Of a stretch of 64,000 nucleotides of DNA, positions 24,140 through 35,671 are shown piece after piece. The stretch comes from Triglochin maritima (taxonomy: Eukaryota; Streptophyta; Magnoliopsida; Alismatales; Juncaginaceae). The notes beneath the pieces are model-generated. The model saw nothing but the letters and a program-made list of their open reading frames with translations. It searched no databases and had not been told where the DNA came from. The DNA lies in assembly GCA_963682175.1 (NCBI GenBank), contig OY821771.1, forward strand, positions 27,982,201 through 28,046,200, written 5' to 3'. Each line of letters opens with the position of its first letter. Position 1 is the stretch's first letter. The position numbers and the translations under genes were made by a program.

Positions 24140-25157
24140 TGTCTTATGGAACACAAGGTGAAACACAAAAATATGGAATGATTCAAACGAGCGATTTGGC
24201 CTCATGCATGGATTGCAAATAGCTTGATCGTGGACTCGGGACGGCTATTGGTGTTGTGGAATGACCACGTTATGGATCTTCATGTTACTTTCGAAACTCC
24301 ACAACTACTCCACTTCAAGGGCTGTCACAAGAAGGATGGGACCGATTTTGATATCACGGCCGTGTATGGTGAAAATGGGCATGTGGATAGGAGAGCTTTG
24401 TGGAGCGATTTTCATCTTGTGGCTCCGGAGGTTTCAAGGCCATGGATTGTAGGAGTGACTTCAATTGTATTCGTTTTGCTAGTGCGAAGCGCGGTGGTGC
24501 TGCTGGATATGAGATAGCGATGAAAGACTTTATTGAGTGTATCGATGCACTTCAGCTACTTGAGGTGCCCTCTACGGGAGTGGATTTCACGTGGTCAAAT
24601 TCCTCTGAAGGAAGTGCTTGTATTGAGACAAGGATTGACCGGATACTTATGAACAATGCGTGGCTCGAGATGTTTCCGAAATCCTACTACATCGTCGGTG
24701 ACAAGGATCTAAGTGACCATGCCATGTTAGTAATGAAGATGGAGGGAAATGAGAGACGGAAAAAGAAGATGTTTCATTTTGAAAACCATTGGGCGGAGCA
24801 CGTAGAATTTCAAGCCGTAGTGGATCAAGCTTGGTCTACCTTTGTGATTGGCACGCCTATGTTTCGTGTTGCTGAAAAGTTGAAAGAAGTCAAGAAGGCA
24901 CTTATAGGATGGAGTGGAAGCACCTTTGGAAACTTTAAAAACAAGGTGGGTGAGGCCCGGACCGCCCTTGAGGAGGTGAGGAAGGAAAGGCAAACCCTAC
25001 CAAATGATGAAGCTCTAGCCGTTGCAGAAGGGGCAGCAAAGGGGGAGCTTGAGCGTGCCCTTGCTAGGGAGGAGTCTATTATCCGTCAAAAATCAAGGGT
25101 GAAGTGGCTGAAAGAGGGGGATCGAAACACTAGGTTTTTCCAGTGCAACTCCGAGTG
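24140..25157 (+). pseudogene. LINE ORF2, endonuclease domain (part 2)
   Basis: Resumes in the frame left at 16773. Endonuclease blocks visible are ITAVYG, then a frame change near 24450 into SDFNCIRF (the usual GDFN with Gly replaced by Ser), FTWSNSSEG, RIDRILMN and LSDHAML (catalytic SDH motif, near 24710). The region after it (KKALIGWSGSTFGNFKN, SRVKWLKEGDRNTRFF) is the standard linker to the reverse transcriptase. Confidence 0.9.
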
Positions 25158-25968
25158 AGGAGAGCCACCAATCAAGTGAGGAGAGTGTGTGAGGGAGCGC
25201 ATATCGTGGAGGAGGGGGAGAAATTCGGGACGCCTTTCGGCCATTTTATGCTAACTTGTTTGCTAATGATTTTCAGGTACAACCACTTGATCCTTCCCTC
25301 CTCTTCCCACAGCTCCTTCCGGAGGAAGGGAGGGACCTCACACGAAAGGTGGAGTTAAGAGAAATCGAAGAGGTGGTGTTACATGCAAATGTGGACAAGG
25401 CACCGGGCCCCGATGGCTTCAACGCAAAGTTCTTCAAGACCGCGTGGGACACCATTAAAGGAGATGTATTCTAGGCCATGAACTCTTGTTTGGACAGCGG
25501 ATGAGTGTTAACCCAATGGAACTATACTTCAATTACGATTATCCTGAAGAAGAAGAAGAAGGCACCAAACTTGGTAGAGGACTACCGCCCCATCGCGCTA
25601 TGCAACATGACCTATAGGTTCACATCCAAAGTGCTTGCAAACCGCTTAAGGGGGCTGCTACCAAGGTTGATTGGGGAGAACCAAAGTGCTTTTGTCAAAG
25701 GAAGACGAATTGATGATAATATTCTTCTCGCACATGAACTTTGCCACAATCTCCACCTTGACAAAGGGAGGGGACGCATGTGCCTAAAGCTTGATATCCG
25801 GAAAGCGTATGACTCCGTCTCGTGGTGCTTCCTTAATGAGGTGATGAGTCACTTTGGATTCTCTATTAAGTGGAGAAGGTTGATTATGAGTTGTGTCAAA
25901 GCATCTTTTGTGGTGACGGTAAATGGAGCTAACTCCACCTCCTTTGCTGCGAGAAATGGGTTGAGGCA
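25158..25968 (+). pseudogene. LINE ORF2, reverse transcriptase N-terminal half
   Basis: Conserved RT blocks include DKAPGPDGFNAKFFK (near 25395), EDYRPIALCN, NQSAFVKGRRIDDNILLAHE, CLKLDIRKAYDSVSW (first catalytic Asp) and ARNGLR. Stops at about 25471 and 25501, plus frame changes, show decay. It is cut at 25968 by the solo LTR after the codons for NGLR. Confidence 0.92.
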
Positions 25969-27197
25969 TGATGCATTGCATACATTGCATCATACGTCTT
26001 TCATTTAGATCACTTTTACATCAATAAATGCTACTAAGGTATGTATTTAGTCTTATTTACAGAATACAGGGACCGGAATGCAATTTACCCATATCCCGAG
26101 CATAAACGCGTGCGGAAGACTCATTTCTATCATAAAGACCAAGCTCAAGATTATCGGGTTTCAAGTGGAAATGTTTCCAAGCGTAAAAGCATTCAAAACC
26201 TAATTACAAAAAGAACAAGGACTTGAGCACAAAAGTAGCCGGTGACTTGATTGCAAAAAGACAAGGACCTAATTGCAAATCACGAGTAGCTTTTATTATC
26301 TTGGAGAAAATCTAAAGAAAAATCAATGTGGATCTTCAAATATATAAAAGAATTAATCCGGAGCTCAAAAGAATGGAAAGAATCAATCCAGACGCGTATA
26401 GGAGGATCAAATCATACCATAAACATTCAACCAAAATCTGAACCAAATCAGAGCATGATGTGCGGCGATTCCGCCGCAAATCACACACACCATGCGGCGA
26501 TTCCGCCGCCCCCTAGTCGATCCGTGTGCTCCAATTTCGTCCAGTCGTGTCTGGACACGTGTACTTTCCAATATTATACCTAAATCCCTTGTAGCAACTA
26601 TAAATAGACCCGAGAACGATGTTAGAAGGGTCCTTAGTCTTTGGTGGTAGTTTTATTTTTAATCTTAGTTTTGTATTCTTCTTTTCATTAATAAAATTCT
26701 GTCTTTTATTTCTTACTTTTAGTTTTCTTTTGTAATGTCTCAAGGACCCCTTCTTCCTCCCTCCATGAGTTTCTAACTCTTTCCAAAGGGTGGAGGTGAC
26801 GGATTTAGGGTGAAGAGAAGACGAATAAATGTTATTATTTTAAGTTCGTATTAGTCTATTTTGATCACTTGAGTTTATGTTAAATCATTTATCATGTAAT
26901 GCTTCATAACTAATATGATTTATTATAAGTTTCTGAATTCTCTAATCTAAACCTTAAATCTAAACCTCCACCCGACGGAATTCATCTCTTTGTTCTTGTT
27001 TTAGTTTTATTTGTTCTTGTTTCTTGCTTTAAATAATTAAAACCCAAAAATCTCAAAACCAACTTAATTCTTCTCCCCTTCTTTTCTCCAATCGAAATCA
27101 CACTAAAAACAGAATCTCTCCCTCCTTGTGTTCGACCCGTATTTGCCACGTCTTCATTGACGTCGTGCACTTGCGGTATAAATTTTAATTCTCATCA
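25969..27197 (+). mobile_element. Solo LTR, Athila-like family II, TSD AGGCA
   Basis: 1229 bp, termini TGATG/CATCA, exact TSD AGGCA on both sides (25964-25968, 27198-27202). The TSD falls within the LINE codons for RQG, and the LINE frame resumes at once after it. TATA box CTATAAATAGACC at about 26598. It ends with CGTGCACTTGCGGTATAAATT, the plus-strand counterpart of the ends of the family I LTRs. Two copies of a hairpin-forming 16-mer (GCGGCG-ATTC-CGCCGC) start at 26462 and 26494, 32 bp apart, upstream of the TATA box. Confidence 0.93.
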
Positions 27198-28880
27198 AGG
27201 CAAGGTGATCCATTGGCACCCTACTTGTTTGTTATGTGTATGGAAGTCTTATGTGAGATGGTAAAAAAAGCGGTGATGGATGGAAGGAATGAGCCATTAT
27301 CTTGCGGGGATGTGCCCGTTTCTCACTTGCTATTCGCCGATGATGTCCTAGTCTTTGCTAGTGCAACAAAGGCAAATGCTCGTGCCATAAAGGTTGTCCT
27401 AGAGGAGTTCACGGCGTGCTCGGGGCTGCGATTTAGCATGGCGAAAAGCCAAGTATTCAAGGGAGGGGACGTGCCACATGGAGCATTGATCGCAGCCCAC
27501 CTTGGTATGGAACGAAAGGAATTTCCAGTGGTCTACCTCGGGCTGCCATTATTCTCCGGGAGGATGGGGAGAACTCATTGCATGTCACTTGTAAACAAGG
27601 TAAAGCAACGTCTTAGCACTTGGAAGTAGAATGTTCTATCCATTGTCGGCCTGGTAGAACTTGTGAGGAGCGTGCTTGTCTCCCTTAGTATTTATTAGAC
27701 CTCCGCTTTCCTCATCCCACGGAAGGTGCTGCAAGAGATGGAGAGCCGCATGGCTCACTTCATTTGGGGAGGGCAAAAGAAGTGGGCTGCTGTGGAGTGG
27801 AAGGATGTATGCACACCAAAGGATGAAGGAGGGCTCGGTCTGAAAAGCTTAACGACTTGGAATGATGTGGGCCTCCTTCGCCTATTATGGCTTGTGGTGG
27901 TGGAAGGAAGCTCCCTTTGGGTGAAGTGTGTACGACGAAAATACCTTAAAACTGCTCTATTTGGCTAGCAATGCCACCATCAACATCATCGTGGGCATGG
28001 CGAGGGATTCTTCAAGTTTGCGACATTGCTCGACGGCACATCCAGTATGAGGTGGGAAGTGGGCAAGAGATACAGTTCTTTCAATATCCGTGGTGTGGCA
28101 AACCATTCCAATGTGAGAGATGGGGGGCTCGACTCCACCATGAATTGGGAGTGCCTTGGGAAACCAGAGTGTCGTACTTCATAAAAGAGGGGAAGTGGAA
28201 CCTCCCCCCCCCCCCCCCCCCCCAAGATCAACGATAATGGAGGAGGTTCATTTGAAGATCACAAATACACGCATTCATGGAGGCATGGACCAGCCAAAGC
28301 GCATAGAAGGGAAGGGGGTTACATTAGGAATCAAGGAAGTATGGAAGTGGGTAGTAGAACCGGGGAGGAAGGTCACATGGGCGGGTGTGGTTTGGCACAA
28401 ACACGCCATTCCTAAGCATGCTATTACAGCTTGGCTAGCAATGAGGGGGCACCTCCTAACAAAGAAGCTTATGAATTTAAGAGGAGCAAAGCATGACCCG
28501 GTTTGCAACCTTTGTGAGAGGGCGGAAGAGGACATTGACCATCTATTCTAGAGGTGTTCGTACATAAAGGGTGTGGACAACACTACTCTTTCTCATGAAG
28601 CTGAGCACTCGGCTAGAAAGATCCCTCGAAGGCGAAGCTACACACCTCTCACACGTGAGAGGAAGTCGGGTTGAGAAGGTGGTGCGAAGGTGGGCTTTTA
28701 GTGCCATGATTCATGAGTGCTGGCTGGAACGTAACCGAAGGAGTTTTGAGGGAGAGAAGAAGAATCCAGGAGACATAGTGTCTGCAATCAAGGACATGGT
28801 CGGATGTCTTTGGGATAAGGTCAAGAAACTTGCAGATAAAGACAACGAGGAGCAGAATTTTCAGACCACGTGGTATTAGT
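27198..28880 (+). pseudogene. LINE ORF2, reverse transcriptase C-terminal half and zf-RVT region
   Basis: Resumes QGDPLAPYLFVMCMEVL after the TSD copy. The RT active site is HLLFADDVLVFA (27325-27360), followed by GLRFSMAKSQVF, YLGLPLFSG, and after a stop at 27628 WGGQKKWAAVEWKDVC and GLGLKSL. The C-terminal zf-RVT-like domain (about 28400-28550) has HAIPKHAITAWLAMRG and DPVCNLCERAEEDIDHLF. The track ends at TTWY and TAG near 28880. A run of 20 C at 28204-28223 interrupts the frame. Confidence 0.92.
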
Positions 28881-29068
28881 TTTGAGGATACTCGAAAATG
28901 TTATAACTACATAGCTTGAGCGATGTAATATTTGTAGTGTTTGTGGCTGGTTATGCATGTTAGCTTGCCCGTGGACTTAATGTATCTTTTCGGGTTTTCT
29001 AGTTTTGTAAACTCATTTTTTTCATTTAATAAATTTAGAGATGAAGCCTCCCTTTTGCTTTGCAAAAA
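28881..29068 (+). other. LINE 3' UTR and short A-tail
   Basis: T-rich 3' UTR ending TTCATTTAATAAATTTAGAGATG...TTTGC followed by seven to eight A that merge with the TSD. It contains the polyadenylation-like AATAAA near 29026. Confidence 0.75.
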
Positions 29069-29084
29069 AAAGCATAGGAAACCC
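29069..29084. repeat. LINE target-site duplication, right copy
   Basis: AAAGCATAGGAAACCC, identical to 14406-14421. Confidence 0.92.
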
Positions 29085-29942
29085 TAACAAGAGAAGAGGT
29101 GGAGGAACTCTTGTTCATCGTTTACCCTTCCAAAGTCGAAGAGGACGTGCTATGGAAGGGAAACTTCGTACCAATCAAGAGAACCAACTCTAGAGAGATG
29201 TTGATGTAAGGGAAGGGTGTAATGAACGAGGTAGTAGGCCTAACACTCATCATAAGACTTTTATTGTATTATGATATAAAAAATTACAACTAAGGGCTCA
29301 ACGTGTTAACAAGAAAATTTATAACTTCATGGAAATGATGGAGAACAACACAAAAATGCATATGCTACCCCCAATTTGGTGCGCGTAATCGCTTTTATGT
29401 ACTCCCAGGAGTTGGTGCTTGGGTGATCCGATATAATGGACTTGTACATCGACAACATCTTCAAGGGAGGCCGACGACATATATAGCATGACCAATGTTG
29501 ACACTAGAACACATGGATCTACTAGTGGTCGACCCACAGAAAAAATCATAACACATTACAATAGTCTTAAGGGCCAAATGGAAAAACGATATACGACTAG
29601 ACACCGGAGGGTAACCATGAGATAGTGGCTTATAAAAGTGCGGAATACTTTAATCGAATATTGGTAGTGAATTGGGGTTTAAAGTTTGAAAGGGAGGCGC
29701 AAGTGCAACAATATGGTAGCGAGGACTATAGTATCTTTGTGATTCAATGGATAATATGCCTCTATAAAGGAAAAGACATCTTGAGAGAACGATGCAGCAC
29801 CTACCTACATGCCGGAAGAGGAGACATCGACGTCTACTTGAACAAGCACATAGTCGTAAATAACATCGTCGATGAATGCCTTTTGTGTTTTAAATGCAAA
29901 ACTATATTTTGGGAAGTAATAACAATCTATGGTGGTATATAA
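29085..29942 (+). pseudogene. Decayed Ulp1 (peptidase C48)-like gene of a DNA transposon
   Basis: Frames broken by stops and shifts still show EEVEELLFIVYPSKVEEDV near 29097, LLVVDPQKKS and ITHYNSLKGQM (the region that normally holds the catalytic His and Asp) near 29520-29575, and QYGSEDYSIFVIQWI near 29706. In active C48 proteases the last block is Q...DCGVFV; here the Cys-Gly is Tyr-Ser, so it would be dead. Ulp1-like domains are common passengers in plant Mutator-like and CACTA elements. The LINE inserted just 5' of, or within, this gene. The family assignment is moderate. Confidence 0.45.
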
Positions 29943-29962
29943 CGTTAGTAGTACATGATGGC

Positions 29963-31343
29963 TGATTAGTAGCATATCATACAGTGCATTCGTGCTATAT
30001 ATCCTTCATTTTACTCATATTGATGCTACTCGAGTTTTGTTGCATGTATTTCAGGTTGTAGGTAATAAAGAAGTGAAATGAAACAAAAACAACTTGAATG
30101 CATGAAGAAAGGACTGATTTGGAACCCTAATCAGTCAGGAGGGACCTAAGTGAAAACCTAGAGGGACCTGATCGTAAAGAAAATATATTGGTTGCAAAAG
30201 TCCATAATCTCATGAGCTTGAGGAAAAATACTACTATTAAGACCAAATCGTCTCAAACCAATGGATCCGTGCGCACCCTACATGTTCATGTGTTGAACGT
30301 AAGCCCCTACTGAAATATAAGACATATCCGATCGAAATGATTTGCCACTAGCGGAGCAAAACCCACCACGGGCATATCCGGTTGGGCATTTAACGCTTGA
30401 ATTTCTCTAGTGGATCGGGTATTAGGTTTGAAGCCGTATGATAACACCCAGATTAATCCAGACCTTCCAATCTTCTATAAATACACTTGTAACCATTTCA
30501 TTTCTCTTCTTCTTTCTTCTTCTCCTCATTAGGTTGGTGTATTTTCTTTCTTATTAGAGTAGTGGAGGAGGGAAGAAGAAACCCAACTTGTAATCTTCTT
30601 TCATTAATAAAAAAGTTTGTTGTTGTTACTTATATTATTGTCTTGATTTGATTTAGTTTTCTTTACTTGTTCAAGTGTTTTTTTTACTTTGTTGTTTTCC
30701 TTGTTAACAAGATGATTAATGTGTAATCCATCCCCATTGGGGTGGAGGATAATGTGAAGTGTGGATGTAGTTATATTTGTGTGTGTTTTTAATCTTAATA
30801 TTGGAGCTTCACATGATTTCCGTATAACCATTCTGATGGGTCTCTCACCCTTGCCTTTGATGTGTAAATGGTCATAATTGATGCTTAGCATATGCTTTAG
30901 TTAGTAGGCCCACTCTATAGGAAATGATAAGGTGAGGATAAGATTTGAGTGGATAAAGAGATAAGATTGACATGTAGACTTGTGGTTATCTTTGGCCTCA
31001 TTTTGAGTAGTGTTTTGTATTTTTTAATGATGGTGATAAATTGTAATCCAGGGAGAGAGACACTTAGGATTATGTCATTATAGAATTTTCATATTATGAA
31101 TGTCATTAGCACTTGATTGTGGACACCTATGTATCACACATCTACACTTTTGCATCCATTCTCTACCTCCTACGGGACAAGTCACATTAGGTTTATTTCG
31201 TCACTTTGTGTAGCATTAGTTTGTTAGTTTATACATTCAATCTTCATTTTCTTCCCCCACTCAAGCATGGTCGATGACAACTCGTACTTGAGACCGCTTC
31301 AACGTAGTCCTGTACTTGCAGTTTTGAACTTCACATCCCAACA
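29963..31343 (+). repeat. 5' LTR of element II
   Basis: Starts TGATTAGTAGCATATCATACAG. TATA box CTATAAATACACTTG near 30476, followed by a pyrimidine-rich CTTCTTCTTT stretch at the likely transcript start. It ends CCCAACA directly before AGTTTTTGGCG. The expected CAATCA-like end is not preserved. Confidence 0.8.
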
Positions 31344-31349
31344 AGTTTT

Positions 31350-31367
31350 TGGCGTCGTTGCCGGGGA
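31350..31367 (+). other. Primer binding site (tRNA-Asp) of element II
   Basis: TGGCGTCGTTGCCGGGGA, one mismatch to the complement of tRNA-Asp. Confidence 0.88.
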
Positions 31368-32549
31368 GCAAGTTTTTGGTTGTCGCATTTACCATTTTGG
31401 TGGATTTTTGTTTTATTTTTTTATTTTCGTTTACTATTTGGAATTGTATGCAAGGGATTATGGTGAACAGGTGACCCAAGTTACCCAGGGAGCACTCATG
31501 ACAAACCGCACCACCTGTAGAGCCTTTTGATTTTCCAGTATCAGATTTTCATCCGCAGTGTGGATTTGGTGTGTGATCTGCCTTTCATTTTTGAGTGTTG
31601 CTATCCTCTATGTTGGTTTATGGTTTTACCTTTTTGTTTACTCAACACATGCTCTATGCTAATGTGAGAACCCATTAAATGTGCATGATTCCCCTTTTCA
31701 GACAACTTAGCCTCCAAATCTCAAAGCAAAAGATTTGATTTATTGCCATCTAGTTCTTGTATCATTTGTAGACCATGCACGCATTCAACTTTTCTTTACA
31801 TTTCTATTAGTGATTGCTGGCGTAAGGTATGTGTATCTTTCCCTTCTACATGCATGGTTAAATCATTCATTACTTGGTAAAGTGCATCAGGATAAGTGTG
31901 AGGTGAGCGTTTCTCTTGAAGAATTGATTGCTAGACTTAAAACTCAAAATGCTACAAAGGACAGGTTGTCCCATACAAGATAAGGTGGGGGATTTTATCA
32001 CTCCTTCCTTCACCCCAAAAATTACAGTAATTTAAAACCCTAATCAAAATCAAGTAGACATCGGCCATAAGGACTTCTAGCGCACTTAGTAGACAATCTC
32101 ATTCTCGACGTCATCACCTGAATGTCGTTGTTTGCTTAATTGCATTGAGACTTTTGGGACTTCCTGGTCTTGCCTTCTCAATCGGCTTCATGATCAGCCA
32201 CCGAGGGAGGAAAGAAATTCGGGAGTGTGGAGAGTCACGGTTAGCGTCGTCTAGCTTAAGGACCTATAGTCGACCATAGGTTTGTTTGAGCCGTGTTTGC
32301 TAGTTTCGGCTTATACCCAATCCCACTACCCACACTAGTTCTTAGGGATTCGTCCCTTCTCTCCTGTATCATTCTTCTTATCATCTTTTTCCACGTTAAG
32401 TCTCCTCCCCTTTCTCTTAGTGTTTTAAGGTTGAGTCGAGCACTTTTATACGAGCTCGATCTCGTGGTGGTGAGAGTAGTTGATTGGAGAGTGTTATTGT
32501 GGAGATGAACAGTTACATGGGAGACCATTCATTTCAATGTTAGAACTAG
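31368..32549 (+). other. Element II leader region, non-coding or decayed
   Basis: Contains blocks shared with element I (around 21850-22200), such as AAGGTGGGGGATTTTATCA near 31983. Short open frames only. Confidence 0.6.
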
Positions 32550-32870
32550 GGCTATTCTCCCTGGTATAGCCAACCTATGCATACTGAGGTGCCTCGAAAA
32601 AACACCCGAGTGGGTTGGGACAATTTTAATTGTGTGGCCGATTCGTATTTAGATTGGGGTGATATAAAAGAGGCACCAACTGCTAGACCATCATAAAGTT
32701 GTGTTGGATCATATGTTGGTGAACAGACTAAGTCATTACAAGAAACTTTGTCCTCTTTCGTGTGTGTGATAGAAGATATGAGTGCATCAGTGGTTCCGGA
32801 AGCCACATCAGATGCCCATAGTGGTTTAAGTGGTCATGTGATCGAGGAATGTTCGTATGTTCAATGATGA
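32550..32870 (+). pseudogene. Decayed gag-like region of element II
   Basis: Shows WDNFNCVADSYLDWGDIKEAPTAR and SGLSGHVIEECSYV. These match the element I gag (WDNLNCVTEQSAYWGSMREAPT and GLSGHVIEECPYV), but the first two Cys of the zinc knuckle are lost and stops intervene. Confidence 0.65.
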
Positions 32871-33639
32871 CCCTCTATGGATTCACCAATATAAGCCACA
32901 ACTTATGTTGGAAAAATAAGAGCTTGAATACCACTTGTAAATAATTCAAGAAACATGACAGGTATAAGAACTACCAAAGGTACTAAAGAAACAAGAACGA
33001 CCTTCCAAACCCAAATATGATGATGTTTTTTCTCAAAGTACTCATTGCGACCTATACGCATTCGTGTATAACCCAGAGAGGGCATATTCATGGGGAAAAC
33101 ATAGAAATACTAAGTATCATACATCATGCTAACCCCAATATTCTCCTCCTGAATACCTAGATCTCTACCAACACCCAATTACCAATCATAGGACTCATTC
33201 TCAGCCCATGAACGCCCAACTCAAAAATTTCCAAAATCCGGACTTGAACCTCATAGTTGGCCCCATACTTGATTACTTAGAACAAACCCCTCAAACAGTC
33301 ATGCAAATTACTCAAAATATGATCAAGTCCAACATGAATTCCTTGCAAACTTTGGAAATGCAAGTGAGTCAGTTGGCCAACAATTAAATGAAAATGAGGA
33401 GGGTGGCATTTCTTGTCAACACGAGGATTCATCATCTGATATTGAACCACCACCACATCCACAAATTCAAAGCATAATCTTTTAAAGTCAAACTCTTATT
33501 CTATCTGAGGGACTTGAGGTTTCAATTCACGATCACTTGATGGAGGATTTGATCCAAATTGTGAATAACATGGACCATCTTGATTTTGAGTTGGCACAAG
33601 ATTGAACCTTATCTTTCTATCTCATGGCCTTTGTGCCAC

Positions 33640-34085
33640 ATGATCTTAATGTCATGCCCCTCAATGACCCACCTTTGGTAGAGCAACAACTCCCTAATAC
33701 CCTTATTTTCATAAGACCTGATGAGGGTATTGGGAGGTCCTTTAAGAATATCTTGGGTGAAAGATCTAGTGTATATTCGCCACGGTGTGTCGGGCAAACA
33801 TAATGAGGTTCTTGACCTCGTTCCAACACACCAGCCTGTTGGTTGGAGATTTTGGATTGATGATCATGATTTTAATACCATAATGGGGGAAACTATTCTT
33901 TCATTGCATAATTTTGCCAAACTCTAGAGAGATTTGAGCTCTTTCAGTTTGATCCTTTGAATCAGAATCCTTTGCGTCTAATTCATGAACCTCTCCTGAT
34001 ATTTGGTGCACTTTGTGAAGGGGAACCACACATGAGTATTTTGGCCCGAGTGGTGTCATGTTCCCATTCCAAGTACATTGATCCA
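33640..34085 (+). pseudogene. Decayed copy of the accessory ORF in element II
   Basis: Retains HNEVLDLVPTHQPVGWRFWID and GETILSLHNFAKL (33800-33925) before stops. DNA similarity continues to about 34085 opposite the element I ORF at 19980-20580. This gives independent evidence that the ORF belongs to the element family. Confidence 0.6.
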
Positions 34086-35302
34086 CTATGACGTTACTAT
34101 TTGTTGTCCTTTGACAAAGGATGATGGTAGTCCCTTTTTGTATGTAGTTATATTTTAAAAAACTTGTCGTGAGTCTCACTGCTTGATTATTTGGGCTCCA
34201 TTTATTAACGTACTTGTATCCCTTTCTCAAGTATCTCACGGGTTTTGGAGAATTCGGGCTTATGTCAGTCAACATAACCACAAACTTCCATTTACGCTTC
34301 GTGTTTGTGAGATCTTTTCCTGTTGATACATAAATTCATGTAATATCATACTCACATTCATTGAGGATAATGGATAAAGTACATAGTCAAATTCTTTTTC
34401 TTCATTTCTATTTTTGTCTGTACTGTTATGGTCATGATAGTGTGCGGTATTTTACATTGATATATCTTGGTATACCATGATCCTTGGGTGCCTTGTCTTC
34501 CTTTGCTTACCTAGTGCTTTAATTTTTTCATTTATTTCAAAATCATCATATGTTTGTAAAAGAAAATGTTGTGAATTTTGCATGTTTAGCTTGCGAAATC
34601 GTTGAGAGGCAAAGTAAAAAAGGAAGCTCCCAAAACAAACTTGAACATGTTGCATTAGGATATATGGTACACTGACTTTAGGTCCTATCTTTAGTCGTAA
34701 TGATGCAACCCACTTAGGGGAGGGTAATCGTACGGTTTCGGTACTCAAACAAATAAAGAAGTTCACCCTAAAATTAGTGAGTCTCCTTGTTTTGAAAAAA
34801 ATCATACTTGTTGGTATAAAGAAGTTTATTGATGTCAGGGACCCTCAAACTCCCTTAGTGGGACTTTTAGTGTAGGGATTTTGGTTTATATGTAGGATAA
34901 GAAACAATATAGTATGTTGTTCTCTCTTCTCGCATGGCTCCTATCATTCAGGAAAGTAGGTCCGTGGTGAACTTAATACCTGGTGTTTTCGAGTCATCTG
35001 ACTTGGGATGCACCGACTGAACTCTCATTACACGGGTAGTGGGGATTGCCCTAACTGGAGATTTAGGGAATGTGTACGTGATAGGATAAGTCCTCACACG
35101 CAATGATGCATGAAACCAGACCTTGGGACAATTAAACACCAACAAGTTTTAATTCCATGTTCTCTAAAAAAATGAGAAGAACAAAAAGAACCTTAAGGGA
35201 CTTTATACAACATATCATTTCGGGATATTAAGGTTGCCCAAGTCTTTCACTTAAGTATTAATTAACTTGCATGAATGGTTCCCTAAGCTAGGTGTATGGA
35301 CA

Positions 35303-35337
<35 letters not shown>

Positions 35338-35596
35338 GTCAGCACATGGGATTGCCATGTCAAATAATCCACAAAAGTAGGTCCATTGATTAATGTTGCT
35401 AGGTTGAATAATGCATCAATGTTCGGATTTTGTGGGTATATCTGCTGAAAACCCTCAGGAGACACCATTCCTCCTCCTTGGCGACAAAGGTGTTTATGGC
35501 ATTTGCACATGCTAAGCACAACCCTGATTCCAACGAAAATGATTTAGGATTTCCTATTTCATTTTTGTTTGTTTTTCTCGGGACAAGCAAAAGATA
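34086..35596 (+). other. Element II internal 3' region, non-coding
   Basis: No ORF supported. Homologous in patches to 18350-19700 of element I. Contains a roughly 26-bp (AT)n tract at 35305-35332. Confidence 0.55.
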
Positions 35597-35610
35597 AATA
35601 TGGGGGTATT
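35597..35610 (+). promoter_or_regulatory. Polypurine tract of element II
   Basis: AATATGGGGGTATT directly precedes the LTR start TGATTAG. Same as in elements I and III. Confidence 0.7.
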
Positions 35611-35640
35611 TGATTAGTAGCATATCATACAGTGCATTCA

Positions 35641-35671
<31 letters not shown>

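Larger units (their letters stand above)
14422..29068 (+). mobile_element. L1-type LINE, full length but decayed, split by two LTR-element insertions
   Basis: A 16-bp target-site duplication (AAAGCATAGGAAACCC, 14406-14421 and 29069-29084) brackets the element, which ends in a short A-tract after a T-rich 3' UTR. Removing the Athila-like element (16774-24139) and the solo LTR (25969-27197) leaves about 6.0 kb, the usual size of a plant L1. The order is 5' UTR, ORF1 (DUF4283 plus a zinc-knuckle remnant), ORF2 with endonuclease, reverse transcriptase and zf-RVT-type C-terminal domain, then 3' UTR. Multiple stops and frameshifts make it immobile. Both insertions interrupt ORF2 and its sequence resumes in frame on the far side. 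Confidence 0.93.
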
